Positions 37,330 to 46,273 of a stretch of 64,000 nt of DNA are shown here, one piece after another (the first letter of the stretch is position 1; the number at the start of each line of letters is the position of its first letter). The DNA is from Bacteroides sp. 224 (lineage in GTDB: Bacteria > Bacteroidota > Bacteroidia > Bacteroidales > Bacteroidaceae). A model generated the notes under the pieces. It saw only the letters and a program-made list of their open reading frames with translations, ran no database searches and was not told the origin of the DNA. The DNA is taken from assembly GCF_010500995.1 (NCBI RefSeq), contig NZ_QVMK01000004.1:1-64000 (forward strand), written 5' to 3'. The position numbers and the translations under genes are program-made.

Positions 37330-37779
37330 ATGATTCAACGTATCCAAACGGTCTATCTGTTACTTGTTGTAGCGCTGTTAGTTGCAAGTGTATGCTTGCC
37401 TTTCGGTGCTTTTGTTGATAGAGAAATGGTGACTTACGAATTTACAGCCTTTGGAGTTAAATCTCCAGATGGCTTTTATTCAACATGGGGACTATTCTCT
37501 CTTTTATTATTATCTACTATTATAGCCTTTGCTACTATTCTTTTGTTTAAAAATAGAGTTTTACAACTTAGAATGTGCATATTTAATACAGTTGTATTAG
37601 TAGGTTATTATATTGCGTTTTTGGTTTTCTTATTTTCAATAAAGAGTGATTTAGATGCCATATATCAAATGAATTGGGCTTTATCTCTACCTTTAGTTGC
37701 TATTATATTTAATTATTTAGCTATTAGAGCAATTGGTAAAGATGAAGTATTGGTAAAAGCTGCCGATCGTTTGAGATAA
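37330..37779 (+). CDS. DUF4293 membrane protein
   Basis: 149 aa. Four hydrophobic helices (about residues 7-27, 56-76, 86-108 and 118-137) and a polar tail, matching DUF4293. MIQRIQTVYLLLVVALL at the N-terminus is the family opening. Function unknown. It is the third gene of the bamD operon, starting 2 bp after the rpoZ stop, and is followed by a hairpin terminator. Confidence 0.88.
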   Translation: MIQRIQTVYLLLVVALLVASVCLPFGAFVDREMVTYEFTAFGVKSPDGFYSTWGLFSLLLLSTIIAFATILLFKNRVLQLRMCIFNTVVLVGYYIAFLVFLFSIKSDLDAIYQMNWALSLPLVAIIFNYLAIRAIGKDEVLVKAADRLR

Positions 37780-37800
37780 GAAAAAAGATAAAAAATAAAT

Positions 37801-37842
37801 AGAAGGCGAAAGCGTTTATGAATACACTTTCGCCTTCTATTT
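37801..37842. terminator. Bidirectional terminator after DUF4293 and DUF4488 genes
   Basis: Perfect 12-bp stem AGAAGGCGAAAG (37801-37812) with CTTTCGCCTTCT (37827-37838), 14-nt loop, followed by ATTTTG on the plus strand and TATTTATTTTT on the minus strand. Confidence 0.88.
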
Positions 37843-37856
37843 TGTATAAATTTAAA

Positions 37857-38351
37857 TCATCTTACAAGGTCTTCCGGATACTTGTCTGGCATATCTACTC
37901 TTACCCAAGTTTCATGATGCCAAGTATCTAATACATTCCCATTCTCATCTTTTTCAATGTAGAACTTAAGACTGAGATAATCTTCGTCTTTGATATTAAA
38001 ATGGAGTGCATTAACTTGCTCATTAAGCATTGGTAGGTGAATGGATCGCTTAATATATTCGTTATATATCGTATCCGATACTTGCTTGTATGTACCCATA
38101 CCTGTGATAATTGCTCCTCTGTTAGGAATCACAGTAAAATTAGTGATGCGACCATCATCGCTTAGTACTTTAAATGTATTGCTGGGCTTTAACTCTCCCG
38201 GAGTTTCAGGATTCTCAGCGATATACACACACATCTGCCAAATACCTTTTAGTTTGGCTTCTTTGAATTTAGCTCCTTTTTTCTGAGCTGTAACATTGAT
38301 AGACACCAACAGCATAGCTGTTAATAATGTTAGAATGTAACGTGTTTTCAT
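37857..38351 (-). CDS. DUF4488 family exported protein
   Basis: 164 aa. Signal peptide [23 protein letters not shown]. The mature part starts with lysines ([17 protein letters not shown]) and contains [11 protein letters not shown] and [15 protein letters not shown], matching DUF4488, a lipocalin-like beta-barrel family of Bacteroidota with unknown function. Last strand region [13 protein letters not shown]. Single gene bounded by a bidirectional terminator. Confidence 0.85.
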   Translation of the reverse strand: MKTRYILTLLTAMLLVSINVTAQKKGAKFKEAKLKGIWQMCVYIAENPETPGELKPSNTFKVLSDDGRITNFTVIPNRGAIITGMGTYKQVSDTIYNEYIKRSIHLPMLNEQVNALHFNIKDEDYLSLKFYIEKDENGNVLDTWHHETWVRVDMPDKYPEDLVR

Positions 38352-38478
38352 GCCGAATATAATTTAGTTAGTTAATACTCAATTAAAATCGGATATAGAT
38401 AGGCAGTTAGCTCCTTTCTCAAAGATACAAAAATATTTTTAAATTTAAATTTTTGTGCCATTTTCTTAAGAAAAAAGA

Positions 38479-38486
38479 TAATTTTG
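38479..38486 (+). promoter_or_regulatory. -7 element of the SGNH hydrolase gene
   Basis: TAATTTTG, a match to TAnnTTTG, 48 bp upstream of the ATG. A TTTG lies 23 bp before it, slightly further than the usual spacing. The nearest in-frame ATG upstream of the signal peptide overlaps this element. Confidence 0.5.
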
Positions 38487-38534
38487 CAGAATTATTGTCT
38501 AATATATAAAGATGAAAGTGGAATTATAATATTT

Positions 38535-39191
38535 ATGAAGATGAAAAAAAGAATTTATCTCTTATGTTTATCATTAGCTATAGTACTGGTGGCTGTTGCT
38601 CAAGAAAAAGCAATAAAAGTAGCTTGTATAGGGAATAGTATTACCTATGGTTCAGGAATTAAAGATCGTGCAAATGATAGCTATCCTGCTGTTTTAGGAA
38701 AATTGTTGGGCGATAAATATGAAGTTCGCAATTATGGAATAAGTGGAAGAACTTTATTGAATAATGGTGATCGACCTTATATGAAGGAGGATAAGTTCCA
38801 AGAAGTGCAAAAATACCTTCCGGATATTGTTGTTATAAAATTGGGTACGAATGATAGTAAACCTCAAAATTGGAAGTATAAAGAAGAATTTTCCAATGAT
38901 ATGCAAACAATGATCAACATACTGAAAAATCTTTCTTCAAAACCCCAAATATACCTTTGTTATCCAGCCAAAGCATACGGAGTTGCATTTGGAATAAATG
39001 ATAGTATTATAGAAAATAGTGTAATACCTTATATTAAAAAGGTAGCCAAAAAGAATAAACTTCGAACCATTGACCTACAATCGGCCACAGATGGTATGCC
39101 GGAAAACTTCCCAGATAAAATACATCCCAATGAAAAGGGAGCTGCTGTAATAGCAGAAACGGTTTATAATGCTATTAAAAAGAAAAAATAA
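38535..39191 (+). CDS. Secreted SGNH/GDSL hydrolase
   Basis: 218 aa from ATG 38535 (a second ATG is at 38541). Signal peptide KKRIYLLCLSLAIVLVAVAQ. SGNH blocks: IGNSITYGSG (Ser nucleophile region), GISGRTLL (Gly), VIKLGTNDSKP (Asn) and the C-terminal DKIHPNEKGAAVIAE with Asp and His. Such enzymes deacetylate glycans or hydrolyse esters; in Bacteroidales related proteins include sialate O-acetylesterases. Substrate unknown. The next gene, 14 bp downstream, is another secreted esterase, so the pair probably acts together on one substrate. Confidence 0.9.
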   Translation: MKMKKRIYLLCLSLAIVLVAVAQEKAIKVACIGNSITYGSGIKDRANDSYPAVLGKLLGDKYEVRNYGISGRTLLNNGDRPYMKEDKFQEVQKYLPDIVVIKLGTNDSKPQNWKYKEEFSNDMQTMINILKNLSSKPQIYLCYPAKAYGVAFGINDSIIENSVIPYIKKVAKKNKLRTIDLQSATDGMPENFPDKIHPNEKGAAVIAETVYNAIKKKK

Positions 39192-39205
39192 TAAATTCTA
39201 TACTT

Positions 39206-40006
39206 ATGCGATATAATATAGCCTGTCTTTTCCTTTTTATCTCCCTGTCTGTTACTGCATCTCGTATTGATACTATAGATGTATATAGTGGAGCAATGGA
39301 TAAGAATATTAAAACGACAGTAATAACTCCTGACAATGAGAGTGTAACCGCCTTTCCTGTTGTTTATCTTTTACATGGATATGGAGGTAATGAAATGAGT
39401 TGGATTCATTCCAAAGCAAATATACCTCTACTTGCTGATCAATTTCAAGTGATCATAGTATGTCCTGATGGAAAAAATAGTTGGTATTGGGATAGCCCTA
39501 AAGATTCTTCTTATAAATATGAAACATTTATTTCTAAAGAATTGATTACATATATTGACTTTAATTATCCCACAATACCCTCTAAAGAAAAAAGAGCTAT
39601 TACCGGATTAAGCATGGGAGGGCATGGCGCTATGTGGAATGCAATCCGACATACTGACATTTTTGGAGCTGTGGGAAGCATGAGTGGTGGAGTGGATATT
39701 CGTCCTTTCCCTAAAAACTGGGAAATGAACAAGCAATTAGGAGAAGCACAAGAGAATCAAGAACTTTGGGAAAATCATACTGTTATCAATCAATTAAATA
39801 AGCTAAAAAAAGAAGAATTGGCTATGATTATAGATTGCGGAACAGACGATTTCTTTTTTACAGTAAATAATAATTTTCATCAGGCTCTATTAGATAAGAA
39901 ATTAGATCATGACTATATAGTAAGACCTGGTAAGCATAACTGGGAATATTGGGTAAATGCTATTGTATATCAACTATTGTTCTTTAAAAGACATTTTGAT
40001 TCTTAG
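39206..40006 (+). CDS. Secreted alpha/beta-hydrolase, esterase D/feruloyl-esterase-like
   Basis: 266 aa with a short signal peptide (MRYNIACLFLFISLSVTAS). Esterase D-type family: FPVVYLLHGYGGNEMSWIHS, the nucleophile elbow GLSMGGHGAMWNAI, an Asp in DCGTDDFFFTVN and a catalytic His in PGKHNWEYW. Members remove acetyl, feruloyl or similar acyl groups or hydrolyse S-formylglutathione; secretion favours a glycan or plant-derived ester. It probably shares a transcript with the SGNH hydrolase gene. Confidence 0.9.
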   Translation: MRYNIACLFLFISLSVTASRIDTIDVYSGAMDKNIKTTVITPDNESVTAFPVVYLLHGYGGNEMSWIHSKANIPLLADQFQVIIVCPDGKNSWYWDSPKDSSYKYETFISKELITYIDFNYPTIPSKEKRAITGLSMGGHGAMWNAIRHTDIFGAVGSMSGGVDIRPFPKNWEMNKQLGEAQENQELWENHTVINQLNKLKKEELAMIIDCGTDDFFFTVNNNFHQALLDKKLDHDYIVRPGKHNWEYWVNAIVYQLLFFKRHFDS

Positions 40007-40108
40007 AGTAAAGTTCTTCTAAATAAGTTCAATTTACTTGTTTCGCCTAATAGTAATAATTATCTCCTTATTTGAACGCAAAATAGAGAGAAATATTTAT
40101 TATTGATT

Positions 40109-40184
40109 GAGCCGATAGTCAGACTAAAACCAGCGACCTACGCGTTGCGAATGTGTTACTTTATCAACTGAACTATATTAGTGA
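40109..40184 (-). pseudogene. Decayed tRNA remnant
   Basis: Read on the minus strand this segment resembles tRNA from the D arm (TAGTTCAGTTGATAAAGTA) through an anticodon arm with loop TTCGCAA (40145-40151 on the plus strand), then GGTCGCTGG and a 3' end GACTATCGGCTC. The 5' acceptor strand is lost, two of five anticodon-stem pairs are broken and the T loop (TTTTAGT) lacks TTCGA. It is therefore not a working tRNA. The loop would have read CGC, suggesting an alanine-type ancestor. It lies in the 303-bp gap before the polysaccharide export genes; the rest of that gap holds only a -7 element. Confidence 0.6.
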
Positions 40185-40248
40185 TTGTTAGTAGGTGCAA
40201 AAATCCAGCTTAATTTCAATATCTGAAAAGAAATTATAAAAATAATAT

Positions 40249-40256
40249 TAACTTTG
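40249..40256 (+). promoter_or_regulatory. -7 element of the polysaccharide export operon
   Basis: TAACTTTG, a match to TAnnTTTG, 53 bp upstream of the Wza-like gene. No clear TTTG -33 element is seen at the normal distance. Confidence 0.5.
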
Positions 40257-40309
40257 CCACCGATTTATATATTTAACTATAGATTAATGAGGATTAATTA
40301 AAATATTAT

Positions 40310-42730
40310 ATGCATAGATTTATTACACTTTTTTTGTTAGTTTTTATACTCTCAGGAATGGCTTTTGCTCAGAGTATGTCGGACGATCAGGTGATTCAGT
40401 ATGTGAAAGACGCTCAGCAACAAGGGCTTACTCAAGCACAAATGACAACCGAATTAGTGAGGCGTGGTGTTACTCGTGAACAAGTAGAAAGAATTAAAAA
40501 TAAATATGAGGCATCTCAAGGAAGTGAAAGCCAGCCATCAGGTATTGTTCGTGGAAGAAAGAACTTAAGAGAAAATGCACAAGAAAGTGTAAGTACAACC
40601 TCTTTTGATGAGATAGAAGCTAAAGTGGAAGATCCTACTGAAAAGAAATCCTCAGTAGCAGCTGCTAAATTAGTCTTTGGTAGAGGATATTTTACCAACC
40701 GGACACTATCCTTTGAGCCTAATTCAAATATGGCTACACCGGTAAATTATCAACTAGGTCCTGGCGATGAAGTAATTATTAATATTTGGGGAGATTCTGA
40801 AAGTACAATAAGTCAAACGATATCTCCTGAAGGAAGTATTTCTATTAATAAACTGGGACCAGTTTATTTAAGTGGAATGACCATAGAGAAAGCGGAGAAT
40901 TATATGCGGAATGAATTAAGCAAAATTTATTCTGCTATATCAGATAATACATCTCAGGTAAAACTTACTTTAGGGCAAATTCGTACAATCCAAATTAATA
41001 TTATGGGAGAAGTTGCGTCTCCAGGTACCTATCGTCTTTCTTCTTTCTCAACTTTATTCCATGCTCTATATAAAGCCGGAGGTGTAAATCCCATTGGTAG
41101 TATGCGTAGTATCCAAGTTGTTAGAGCAGGGAAGAAAATAGCTGATGTTGATGTATATGAGTACATTCTTCAAGGAAAAACAAGTGATGATATTCGCTTA
41201 ATGGAAGGTGATGTGGTGATTGTACCTCCTTATGATTGTTTAGTTAATATATCTGGTAAAGTAAAAAGACCTATGTATTATGAGATGAAGAAAGGCGAAA
41301 CTGTTGCCACTTTATTGAAGTATGCAGGAGGATTCACAGGAGATGCCTATGATAAAACAGTTCGTTTGATTCGTCTAAGTGGTCGTGAAAAACAGATATA
41401 TAACATTGATGAAATGGATTTTTCCGTTTTTAAACTATTTGATGAAGATGCGATATCTATTGGAGCTGTTCTTGATCGTTTTGAAAATAGGGTAGAAATA
41501 CGTGGTGCTGTATATAGAGATGGCATGTATCAAATAGGAGATGGGGTAAGGACAGTTAAGCAACTAATTGCGAAGGCAGAAGGATTAAGAGGTGATGCAT
41601 TTCTAAATCGCATTCAGTTACAACGTGAACTTGAGGACTTAAGCATAGAGCTTATTCCAATAGACTTGAGAGGAATGATAAATGGTACTGTTCCGGATAT
41701 AGTTTTACAACGTAATGATATACTTTATATTCCAAGTATACATGATCTCAAAGAATCTGAAATGGTTACTGTACATGGACTGGTAGCTCGTCCGGGAAGC
41801 TATTCGTATACATTAAAAACTACTATCGAGGACTTAATTATTCAAGCAGGTGGACTTTTGGAAGCAGCGTCTACAGCTCGTGTGGATGTAGCACGTCGTA
41901 TTAAAGACCCCAAAGGTGCAACTGCTTCCAGTATTATTGGCCAGACTTATTCTTTTGAAATAAAAGATGGTTATATTATGGGAGATGGGAATGAATTTTA
42001 TCTTGAACCTTTTGATGAGATTTATATTCGTAAGAGTCCGGCCTATCAACAACAACAAAATGTAACTGTTACAGGACAAGTACTCTTTGGCGGAAATTTT
42101 GCTTTAACTCAGAAAAATGAACGTTTAAGTGATATAATAAAAAAGGCAGGAGGTATAACACCGGATGCTTATGTGAAAGGAGCAAGATTAACCCGTCAAA
42201 TGACCGAAGAAGAAAAACGTCGCGAAGGTGATGTTACTAGATTTGCCGTGAAAGATAGTGCAGATGATTCTGTATCAATGAAGCACTTAGAAGTAGGAAT
42301 ATCTTCATACTCTGTAGGTATTGATTTGGAAAAAGCTTTAAATAAACCCGGCTCAGATGCTGATTTGGTACTTCGTGAAGGTGATCAATTGTTTATTCCT
42401 GAGCATGTAAATACAGTGAAGATTAATGGTACTGTAATGTATCCTAATACTGTAGTATATAAAAAAGGAGAAAAATTGAAGTATTACATAAAACAAGCAG
42501 GCGGCTATGGATACAGAGCAAAGAAAAGTAAAGCATATATTGTATATATGAATGGTACTGTAGCTCGAGCGTCTAAATATAGCTCTAAATTAATAGAACC
42601 GGGATGTGAAATTATAATTCCGGGAAAACCAGAGAAAAAAGCAAGAAATACCAGCGAAATTATTTCTATAGGAACATCAGTAGCTTCATTTGCTGCTGTG
42701 ATAACAGGTTTGGTTAACTTACTTAAGTAA
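40310..42730 (+). CDS. Polysaccharide export protein, Wza-like with multiple SLBB domains
   Basis: 806 aa with signal peptide MHRFITLFLLVFILSGMAFA. After a helical region (DDQVIQYVKDAQQQGLTQAQ..., about residues 24-70) comes the Poly_export core (NYQLGPGDEVIINIWGDSESTISQ) and then a series of SLBB domains, with repeated G-x-V-x-x-P-G-x-Y and L-x-x-A-G-G patterns (GEVASPGTYRLS, GLVARPGSYSYT, AGGVNP, AGGITPD, AGGYGY). The C-terminus has a hydrophobic stretch (SIGTSVASFAAVITGLVNLL). Such proteins form the outer-membrane export pore for capsular or exopolysaccharide. Followed by a chain-length regulator gene after 5 bp. Confidence 0.93.
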   Translation: MHRFITLFLLVFILSGMAFAQSMSDDQVIQYVKDAQQQGLTQAQMTTELVRRGVTREQVERIKNKYEASQGSESQPSGIVRGRKNLRENAQESVSTTSFDEIEAKVEDPTEKKSSVAAAKLVFGRGYFTNRTLSFEPNSNMATPVNYQLGPGDEVIINIWGDSESTISQTISPEGSISINKLGPVYLSGMTIEKAENYMRNELSKIYSAISDNTSQVKLTLGQIRTIQINIMGEVASPGTYRLSSFSTLFHALYKAGGVNPIGSMRSIQVVRAGKKIADVDVYEYILQGKTSDDIRLMEGDVVIVPPYDCLVNISGKVKRPMYYEMKKGETVATLLKYAGGFTGDAYDKTVRLIRLSGREKQIYNIDEMDFSVFKLFDEDAISIGAVLDRFENRVEIRGAVYRDGMYQIGDGVRTVKQLIAKAEGLRGDAFLNRIQLQRELEDLSIELIPIDLRGMINGTVPDIVLQRNDILYIPSIHDLKESEMVTVHGLVARPGSYSYTLKTTIEDLIIQAGGLLEAASTARVDVARRIKDPKGATASSIIGQTYSFEIKDGYIMGDGNEFYLEPFDEIYIRKSPAYQQQQNVTVTGQVLFGGNFALTQKNERLSDIIKKAGGITPDAYVKGARLTRQMTEEEKRREGDVTRFAVKDSADDSVSMKHLEVGISSYSVGIDLEKALNKPGSDADLVLREGDQLFIPEHVNTVKINGTVMYPNTVVYKKGEKLKYYIKQAGGYGYRAKKSKAYIVYMNGTVARASKYSSKLIEPGCEIIIPGKPEKKARNTSEIISIGTSVASFAAVITGLVNLLK

Positions 42731-42735
42731 TTGAT

Positions 42736-43854
42736 ATGAAGAACGAAGAAAAAATGCAAGATACATCTTCTAAACAAAGTCAAGAGCAAGAGATAGATTT
42801 AATAGAATTAGCCCAAAAAATCTGGGATGAAAGGAAGCTTGTTTTTAAATGGTGTGGAATAGCAGCATTGATAGGAATTGTTGTTGCCTTTAGTATTCCT
42901 AAGGAATATACAACAACAGTGACCATTACTCCTGAAACCGGATCAAAAGGAGTATCAGGCGGTATGGGTGCTTTAGCTGCTATGGCTGGAGTAAATATAG
43001 GAATGCAAAACAGCGAGGATGCGATTTATCCAGAGCTTTATCCGGATATTGTCAGTTCAACTCCTTTCCTTACAGACCTATTTGATGTGAATATAACAGA
43101 TATTAAGGGGAAGTTAGGTCCTAATTTAACAGTATACACTTATTTAGATGAACATCAACGGGCACCTTGGTGGAGTGCTGTAATTTCAGCGCCCTTTAAA
43201 GTGTTAGGGTGGTTTACATCTTTATTTAAGGATGAAGAAGTGGGTGAAAAAGCAGCTCTTGATCCTTTTATGTTAACCAGAGATGAAGCAAACATTGCTA
43301 AAGCTTTAAGTAGCCGTATCTCTGTGTCAGTAGATAAAAAAACTGGAGTAGCAACTATTTCCGTTTTAATGCAAGATCCATTAATATCTGCTACTCTTAC
43401 TGATACTGTTATGTATCGACTACAGAATTATATAACAGATTATCGCACAAATAAGGCACGTCATGATTTAGCATTTACCCAAAAGCTACATGATGAAGCA
43501 AAAGAAAAATACTATATAGCTCAACAAAAGTATGCCAAGGCAATGGATGCCAACCTAAATATAGCAAAACAAAGTTATCGTACTGAACTGGATCGTTTAC
43601 AAAATGAAATGAGCTTAACTTATGGAATATATAACCAGGTTGCTCAACAATTACAAATGGCTAAAGCTAAAGTTCAGGATATAACCCCTGTTTATACAGT
43701 TTTGCAGCCTGCTACGGTGCCATTGCAGGCAACTAAACCACGAAAACCAATGATTCTTATAGGTTTCGTTTTCCTTGCAGGTGTAGCCAGTGTAGGTTGG
43801 ATATTATTTATTAAGGACTTTGTTAAGAACTGGAAGAAAAAGCCAGAACAATGA
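42736..43854 (+). CDS. Wzz-family chain-length determinant protein
   Basis: 372 aa. Two membrane segments bracket a large periplasmic domain: FKWCGIAALIGIVVAFSIPKEY near residue 36-55 and MILIGFVFLAGVASVGWILFI near residues 338-358. The N-terminal EIDLIELAQKIWDERKLVF and KPRKPMILIGF near the second helix are Wzz features. There is a long coiled-coil-like helix (about 245-300). It has no cytoplasmic tyrosine-kinase part, so it is a Wzz-type, not a Wzc-type, regulator. It would set polymer length and link to the export pore encoded just upstream. A strong terminator follows. Confidence 0.9.
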   Translation: MKNEEKMQDTSSKQSQEQEIDLIELAQKIWDERKLVFKWCGIAALIGIVVAFSIPKEYTTTVTITPETGSKGVSGGMGALAAMAGVNIGMQNSEDAIYPELYPDIVSSTPFLTDLFDVNITDIKGKLGPNLTVYTYLDEHQRAPWWSAVISAPFKVLGWFTSLFKDEEVGEKAALDPFMLTRDEANIAKALSSRISVSVDKKTGVATISVLMQDPLISATLTDTVMYRLQNYITDYRTNKARHDLAFTQKLHDEAKEKYYIAQQKYAKAMDANLNIAKQSYRTELDRLQNEMSLTYGIYNQVAQQLQMAKAKVQDITPVYTVLQPATVPLQATKPRKPMILIGFVFLAGVASVGWILFIKDFVKNWKKKPEQ

Positions 43855-43914
43855 TAGAAGAAAATGAAGCTTATCGTTGTTTGTAAATAGAAATAAAATT
43901 AGCTTTTATGAAAA

Positions 43915-43957
43915 ATGAAAGTGTTGTTTATTATAAAAGTAAGCAGCACTTTTTTTA
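43915..43957 (+). terminator. Terminator of the Wza-Wzz operon
   Basis: Stem AAAGTGTTGTTTA (43918-43930) with TAAGCAGCACTTT (43940-43952), paired except for two G-T wobble positions, followed by TTTTT. It ends the export pair before the HipA-like gene. Confidence 0.8.
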
Positions 43958-44006
43958 TTTAAGTCTTTAATTGTTGTATCTTTATTTTTTAATAACAGAA
44001 TACATT

Positions 44007-44792
44007 ATGATAGATATACGTACTGAGAATGTAACAAGATATATTTTACCCTTACGTGAAGGAGGTTCTTTGCCTGCACTAGTCGAAGCTGATGACGGCT
44101 TTAAGTATGTTCTGAAATTCCGCGGCGCCGGACATGGAACCAAGGCACTTATTGCAGAATTTGTAGGTGGCGAAATAGCCCGTCTATTAGGCTTTAGAGT
44201 ACCTGAAATTATATTTCTAAATTTGGATGAAGCTTTTGGACGTACTGAAGGAGATGAAGAAATACAGGATTTATTGCAATGGAGTAGGGGATTGAATTTA
44301 GGAATACATTTCCTATCAGGAGCTTTAGCATTTGATCCAGCTATTCATGAAATAGATTCAATGACAGCTTCAAGAATTGTTTGGTTGGATGCATTATTAA
44401 CGAATATAGATCGAACAGTCAGGAATACCAATATGCTTATTTGGCATAAAGAATTATGGCTTATTGATCATGGTGCTTCTCTTTATTTCCATTATTCTTG
44501 GATTAATTCGCAGAAACATGCTTTAAGCCCTTTTGCTGAAATTAAGCATCATGTTCTCCTGTCTAAAGCAGATAGATTAGAAGAAGTTGATCAACAATTT
44601 AAAGCATTACTTACACTTGATAAAATACAAAACATTATTGATACAATACCAGACGATTGGTTTGATTGGGAAGGGAATAACAATACTCTACAGCAAAAGA
44701 GAGATGTATATATGCAGTTCTTTAAAGAAAGAATAAGCCATTCTGAAATCTTTGTAAAAGAAGCCAAAAATGCTCGAAAAACACTTGTATGA
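44007..44792 (+). CDS. HipA-like kinase family protein
   Basis: 261 aa from ATG 44007 (MIDIRTENVTRYI). Resembles the small HipA-like kinase family: a nucleotide-loop VLKFRGAGHGTKALIAEFVGGEIAR near residue 35, a catalytic segment DALLTNIDRTVRNTNMLIW (near residue 128) and a metal-binding IDHGASLYFH after it. It lacks the HipA N-terminal domain and has no HipB-like partner gene nearby. HipA proteins phosphorylate translation factors or aminoacyl-tRNA synthetases in E. coli; the target here is unknown. It overlaps the next gene by 23 bp; a DUF3037 partner in that position recurs in other genomes as I recall. Confidence 0.85.
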   Translation: MIDIRTENVTRYILPLREGGSLPALVEADDGFKYVLKFRGAGHGTKALIAEFVGGEIARLLGFRVPEIIFLNLDEAFGRTEGDEEIQDLLQWSRGLNLGIHFLSGALAFDPAIHEIDSMTASRIVWLDALLTNIDRTVRNTNMLIWHKELWLIDHGASLYFHYSWINSQKHALSPFAEIKHHVLLSKADRLEEVDQQFKALLTLDKIQNIIDTIPDDWFDWEGNNNTLQQKRDVYMQFFKERISHSEIFVKEAKNARKTLV

Positions 44793-45153
44793 ATATGCTG
44801 TAATCCGCTATCTACCACGTGTAGAGCGTGAAGAATTTATAAATGTGGGTATTATTCTTTTTTCTAAAAAGAGTAAATACATAAAAGCTCTTTACTATTT
44901 GGATGAAAATAAGATACAGTTTTTTTCTACAGAGCTTGATATAGATTCTATTCGTGATAATTTACGCACATTTGAAGAAATATGTCTGGGAAAAGCATTG
45001 AATACATCTATATCTTTCTTAGATATTGCAGAACGCTTTCGTTGGCTTACTGCTGTAAGAAGTTCATCCATTCAAACATCTCGCCCTCATCCTGGCTTCT
45101 CAGATAATTTGGACGAAACCCTCCAACGATTATTTGAAGAGTTAGTTTTATAA
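44770..45153 (+). CDS. DUF3037 family protein
   Basis: 127 aa. The opening YEYAVIRYLPRVEREEFINVGIILFSKK is the DUF3037 signature (Y-A-x-x-R-Y-x-P-x-x-x-R-E-E-F-x-N-V-G). The rest is a compact alpha/beta domain ending TRPHPGFSDNLDETLQRLFEELV-like. No catalytic motif is known. It overlaps the HipA-like kinase gene by 23 bp, so the two are translated together and may form one functional unit. Confidence 0.85.
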   Translation: MLEKHLYEYAVIRYLPRVEREEFINVGIILFSKKSKYIKALYYLDENKIQFFSTELDIDSIRDNLRTFEEICLGKALNTSISFLDIAERFRWLTAVRSSSIQTSRPHPGFSDNLDETLQRLFEELVL

Positions 45154-45178
45154 CTGCTTTTGGGGAGTTTAATTTACT

Positions 45179-46270
45179 CTATTTAGGAGCTTTCCTATAC
45201 AAATAAATGGCAATAAATGTATATACAATATTAGGAATCCAAACAGCTAATGCAGGAGGCATACTCCCATTCACCGCAAATGTAGAAGAAACCGTTTGAA
45301 ATAGAATAAGCGAAAAGCTTAATCCTAAACCAATACCCAGATGAAGTCCCATTCCTCCTTTTACTTTGCGAGAAGAGAGGGAAAGACCTATAGCTGTTAA
45401 TATGAAGGCTGCAAATGATGCTGATATTCTTCTGTGATATTCTATCTCAAATTCCTTGATATTGGCAAACCCACGTCTTTTTTGTTGGTCAATATATTCA
45501 CCTAATTGTGGAGTGGTGAGCATCTCCTGTTGATTTCTTGTGATAAGAAAATCAGAAGGTTGCATCTTTATAATAGAATCAATTCGGTCACCTGTTACAA
45601 TCTTTTCTTTGAATCCACCAACTTCACGAATGGTATAGTCTTTAATAGTCCAACGATATGTACTTGTTGTATCATACGTGATACTACGTGCTGTAAGGTG
45701 AGAAACAAGCTTTTTGTCTTTAAACTTATCTAAAGAAAAACGATAACCAGTGTTGTTATAATCCTGATATCTCTCAATATAGGCAATAACTCCGGAATCA
45801 ACTTCTAACTGAATATTTCGAGCTGTAAGTATCTTACTTTTTTTTACGTATTTATTTTCAAACTCTAATCGGGTAACACTTCCCTTAGGAATTACATAAG
45901 CACTTAGTGCAAATGTTGCTATAGCTATGATAGCAGCCGAAATCATGTAAGGCCTCATTAGTCGCTTGAAACTCATGCCTGTAGAGAACATTGCTATGAT
46001 CTCTGAATTCTCAGCGAGTTTTGAGGTAAAGAAGATAACAGAGATAAATACAAAGAGTGAACTGAAAAGATTAGCGAAATATGGAATAAAATTTAAATAG
46101 TAATCAAAAACAATAGCCTGCCAAGGGGCATTATTAGTGATGAATTTATCCAGTTTCTCATTAAAGTCAAATACAACGGCTATAGATATGATAAGAGCAA
46201 TTGCAAATATATAAGTCCCTAAGAACTTTTTAATGATATATAAATCTAATCGTTTCAGTATTTTGCCCAT
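45179..46270 (-). CDS. LptF/LptG family permease
   Basis: 363 aa. YjgP/YjgQ family: six membrane segments in two groups of three around a periplasmic beta-domain (about residues 110-265). Typical stretches are DLYIIKKFLGTYIFAIALII near the N-terminus, SSLFVFISVIFFTSKLAENSEIIAMFSTG, and the late KGGMGLHLGIGLGLSFSLILFQTV. It forms part of the LptBFG transporter that extracts lipopolysaccharide from the inner membrane. Without its partner I cannot tell LptF from LptG. It is the last gene of the lon-tgt run, 3 bp after tgt. Confidence 0.92.
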   Translation of the reverse strand: MGKILKRLDLYIIKKFLGTYIFAIALIISIAVVFDFNEKLDKFITNNAPWQAIVFDYYLNFIPYFANLFSSLFVFISVIFFTSKLAENSEIIAMFSTGMSFKRLMRPYMISAAIIAIATFALSAYVIPKGSVTRLEFENKYVKKSKILTARNIQLEVDSGVIAYIERYQDYNNTGYRFSLDKFKDKKLVSHLTARSITYDTTSTYRWTIKDYTIREVGGFKEKIVTGDRIDSIIKMQPSDFLITRNQQEMLTTPQLGEYIDQQKRRGFANIKEFEIEYHRRISASFAAFILTAIGLSLSSRKVKGGMGLHLGIGLGLSFSLILFQTVSSTFAVNGSMPPALAVWIPNIVYTFIAIYLYRKAPK

Positions 46271-46273
46271 AAG

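Noticed and set aside
40310..45153. Complete capsule locus
   Set aside because: Only a Wza-like and a Wzz-like gene are present; the following genes are a HipA-like kinase and DUF3037.
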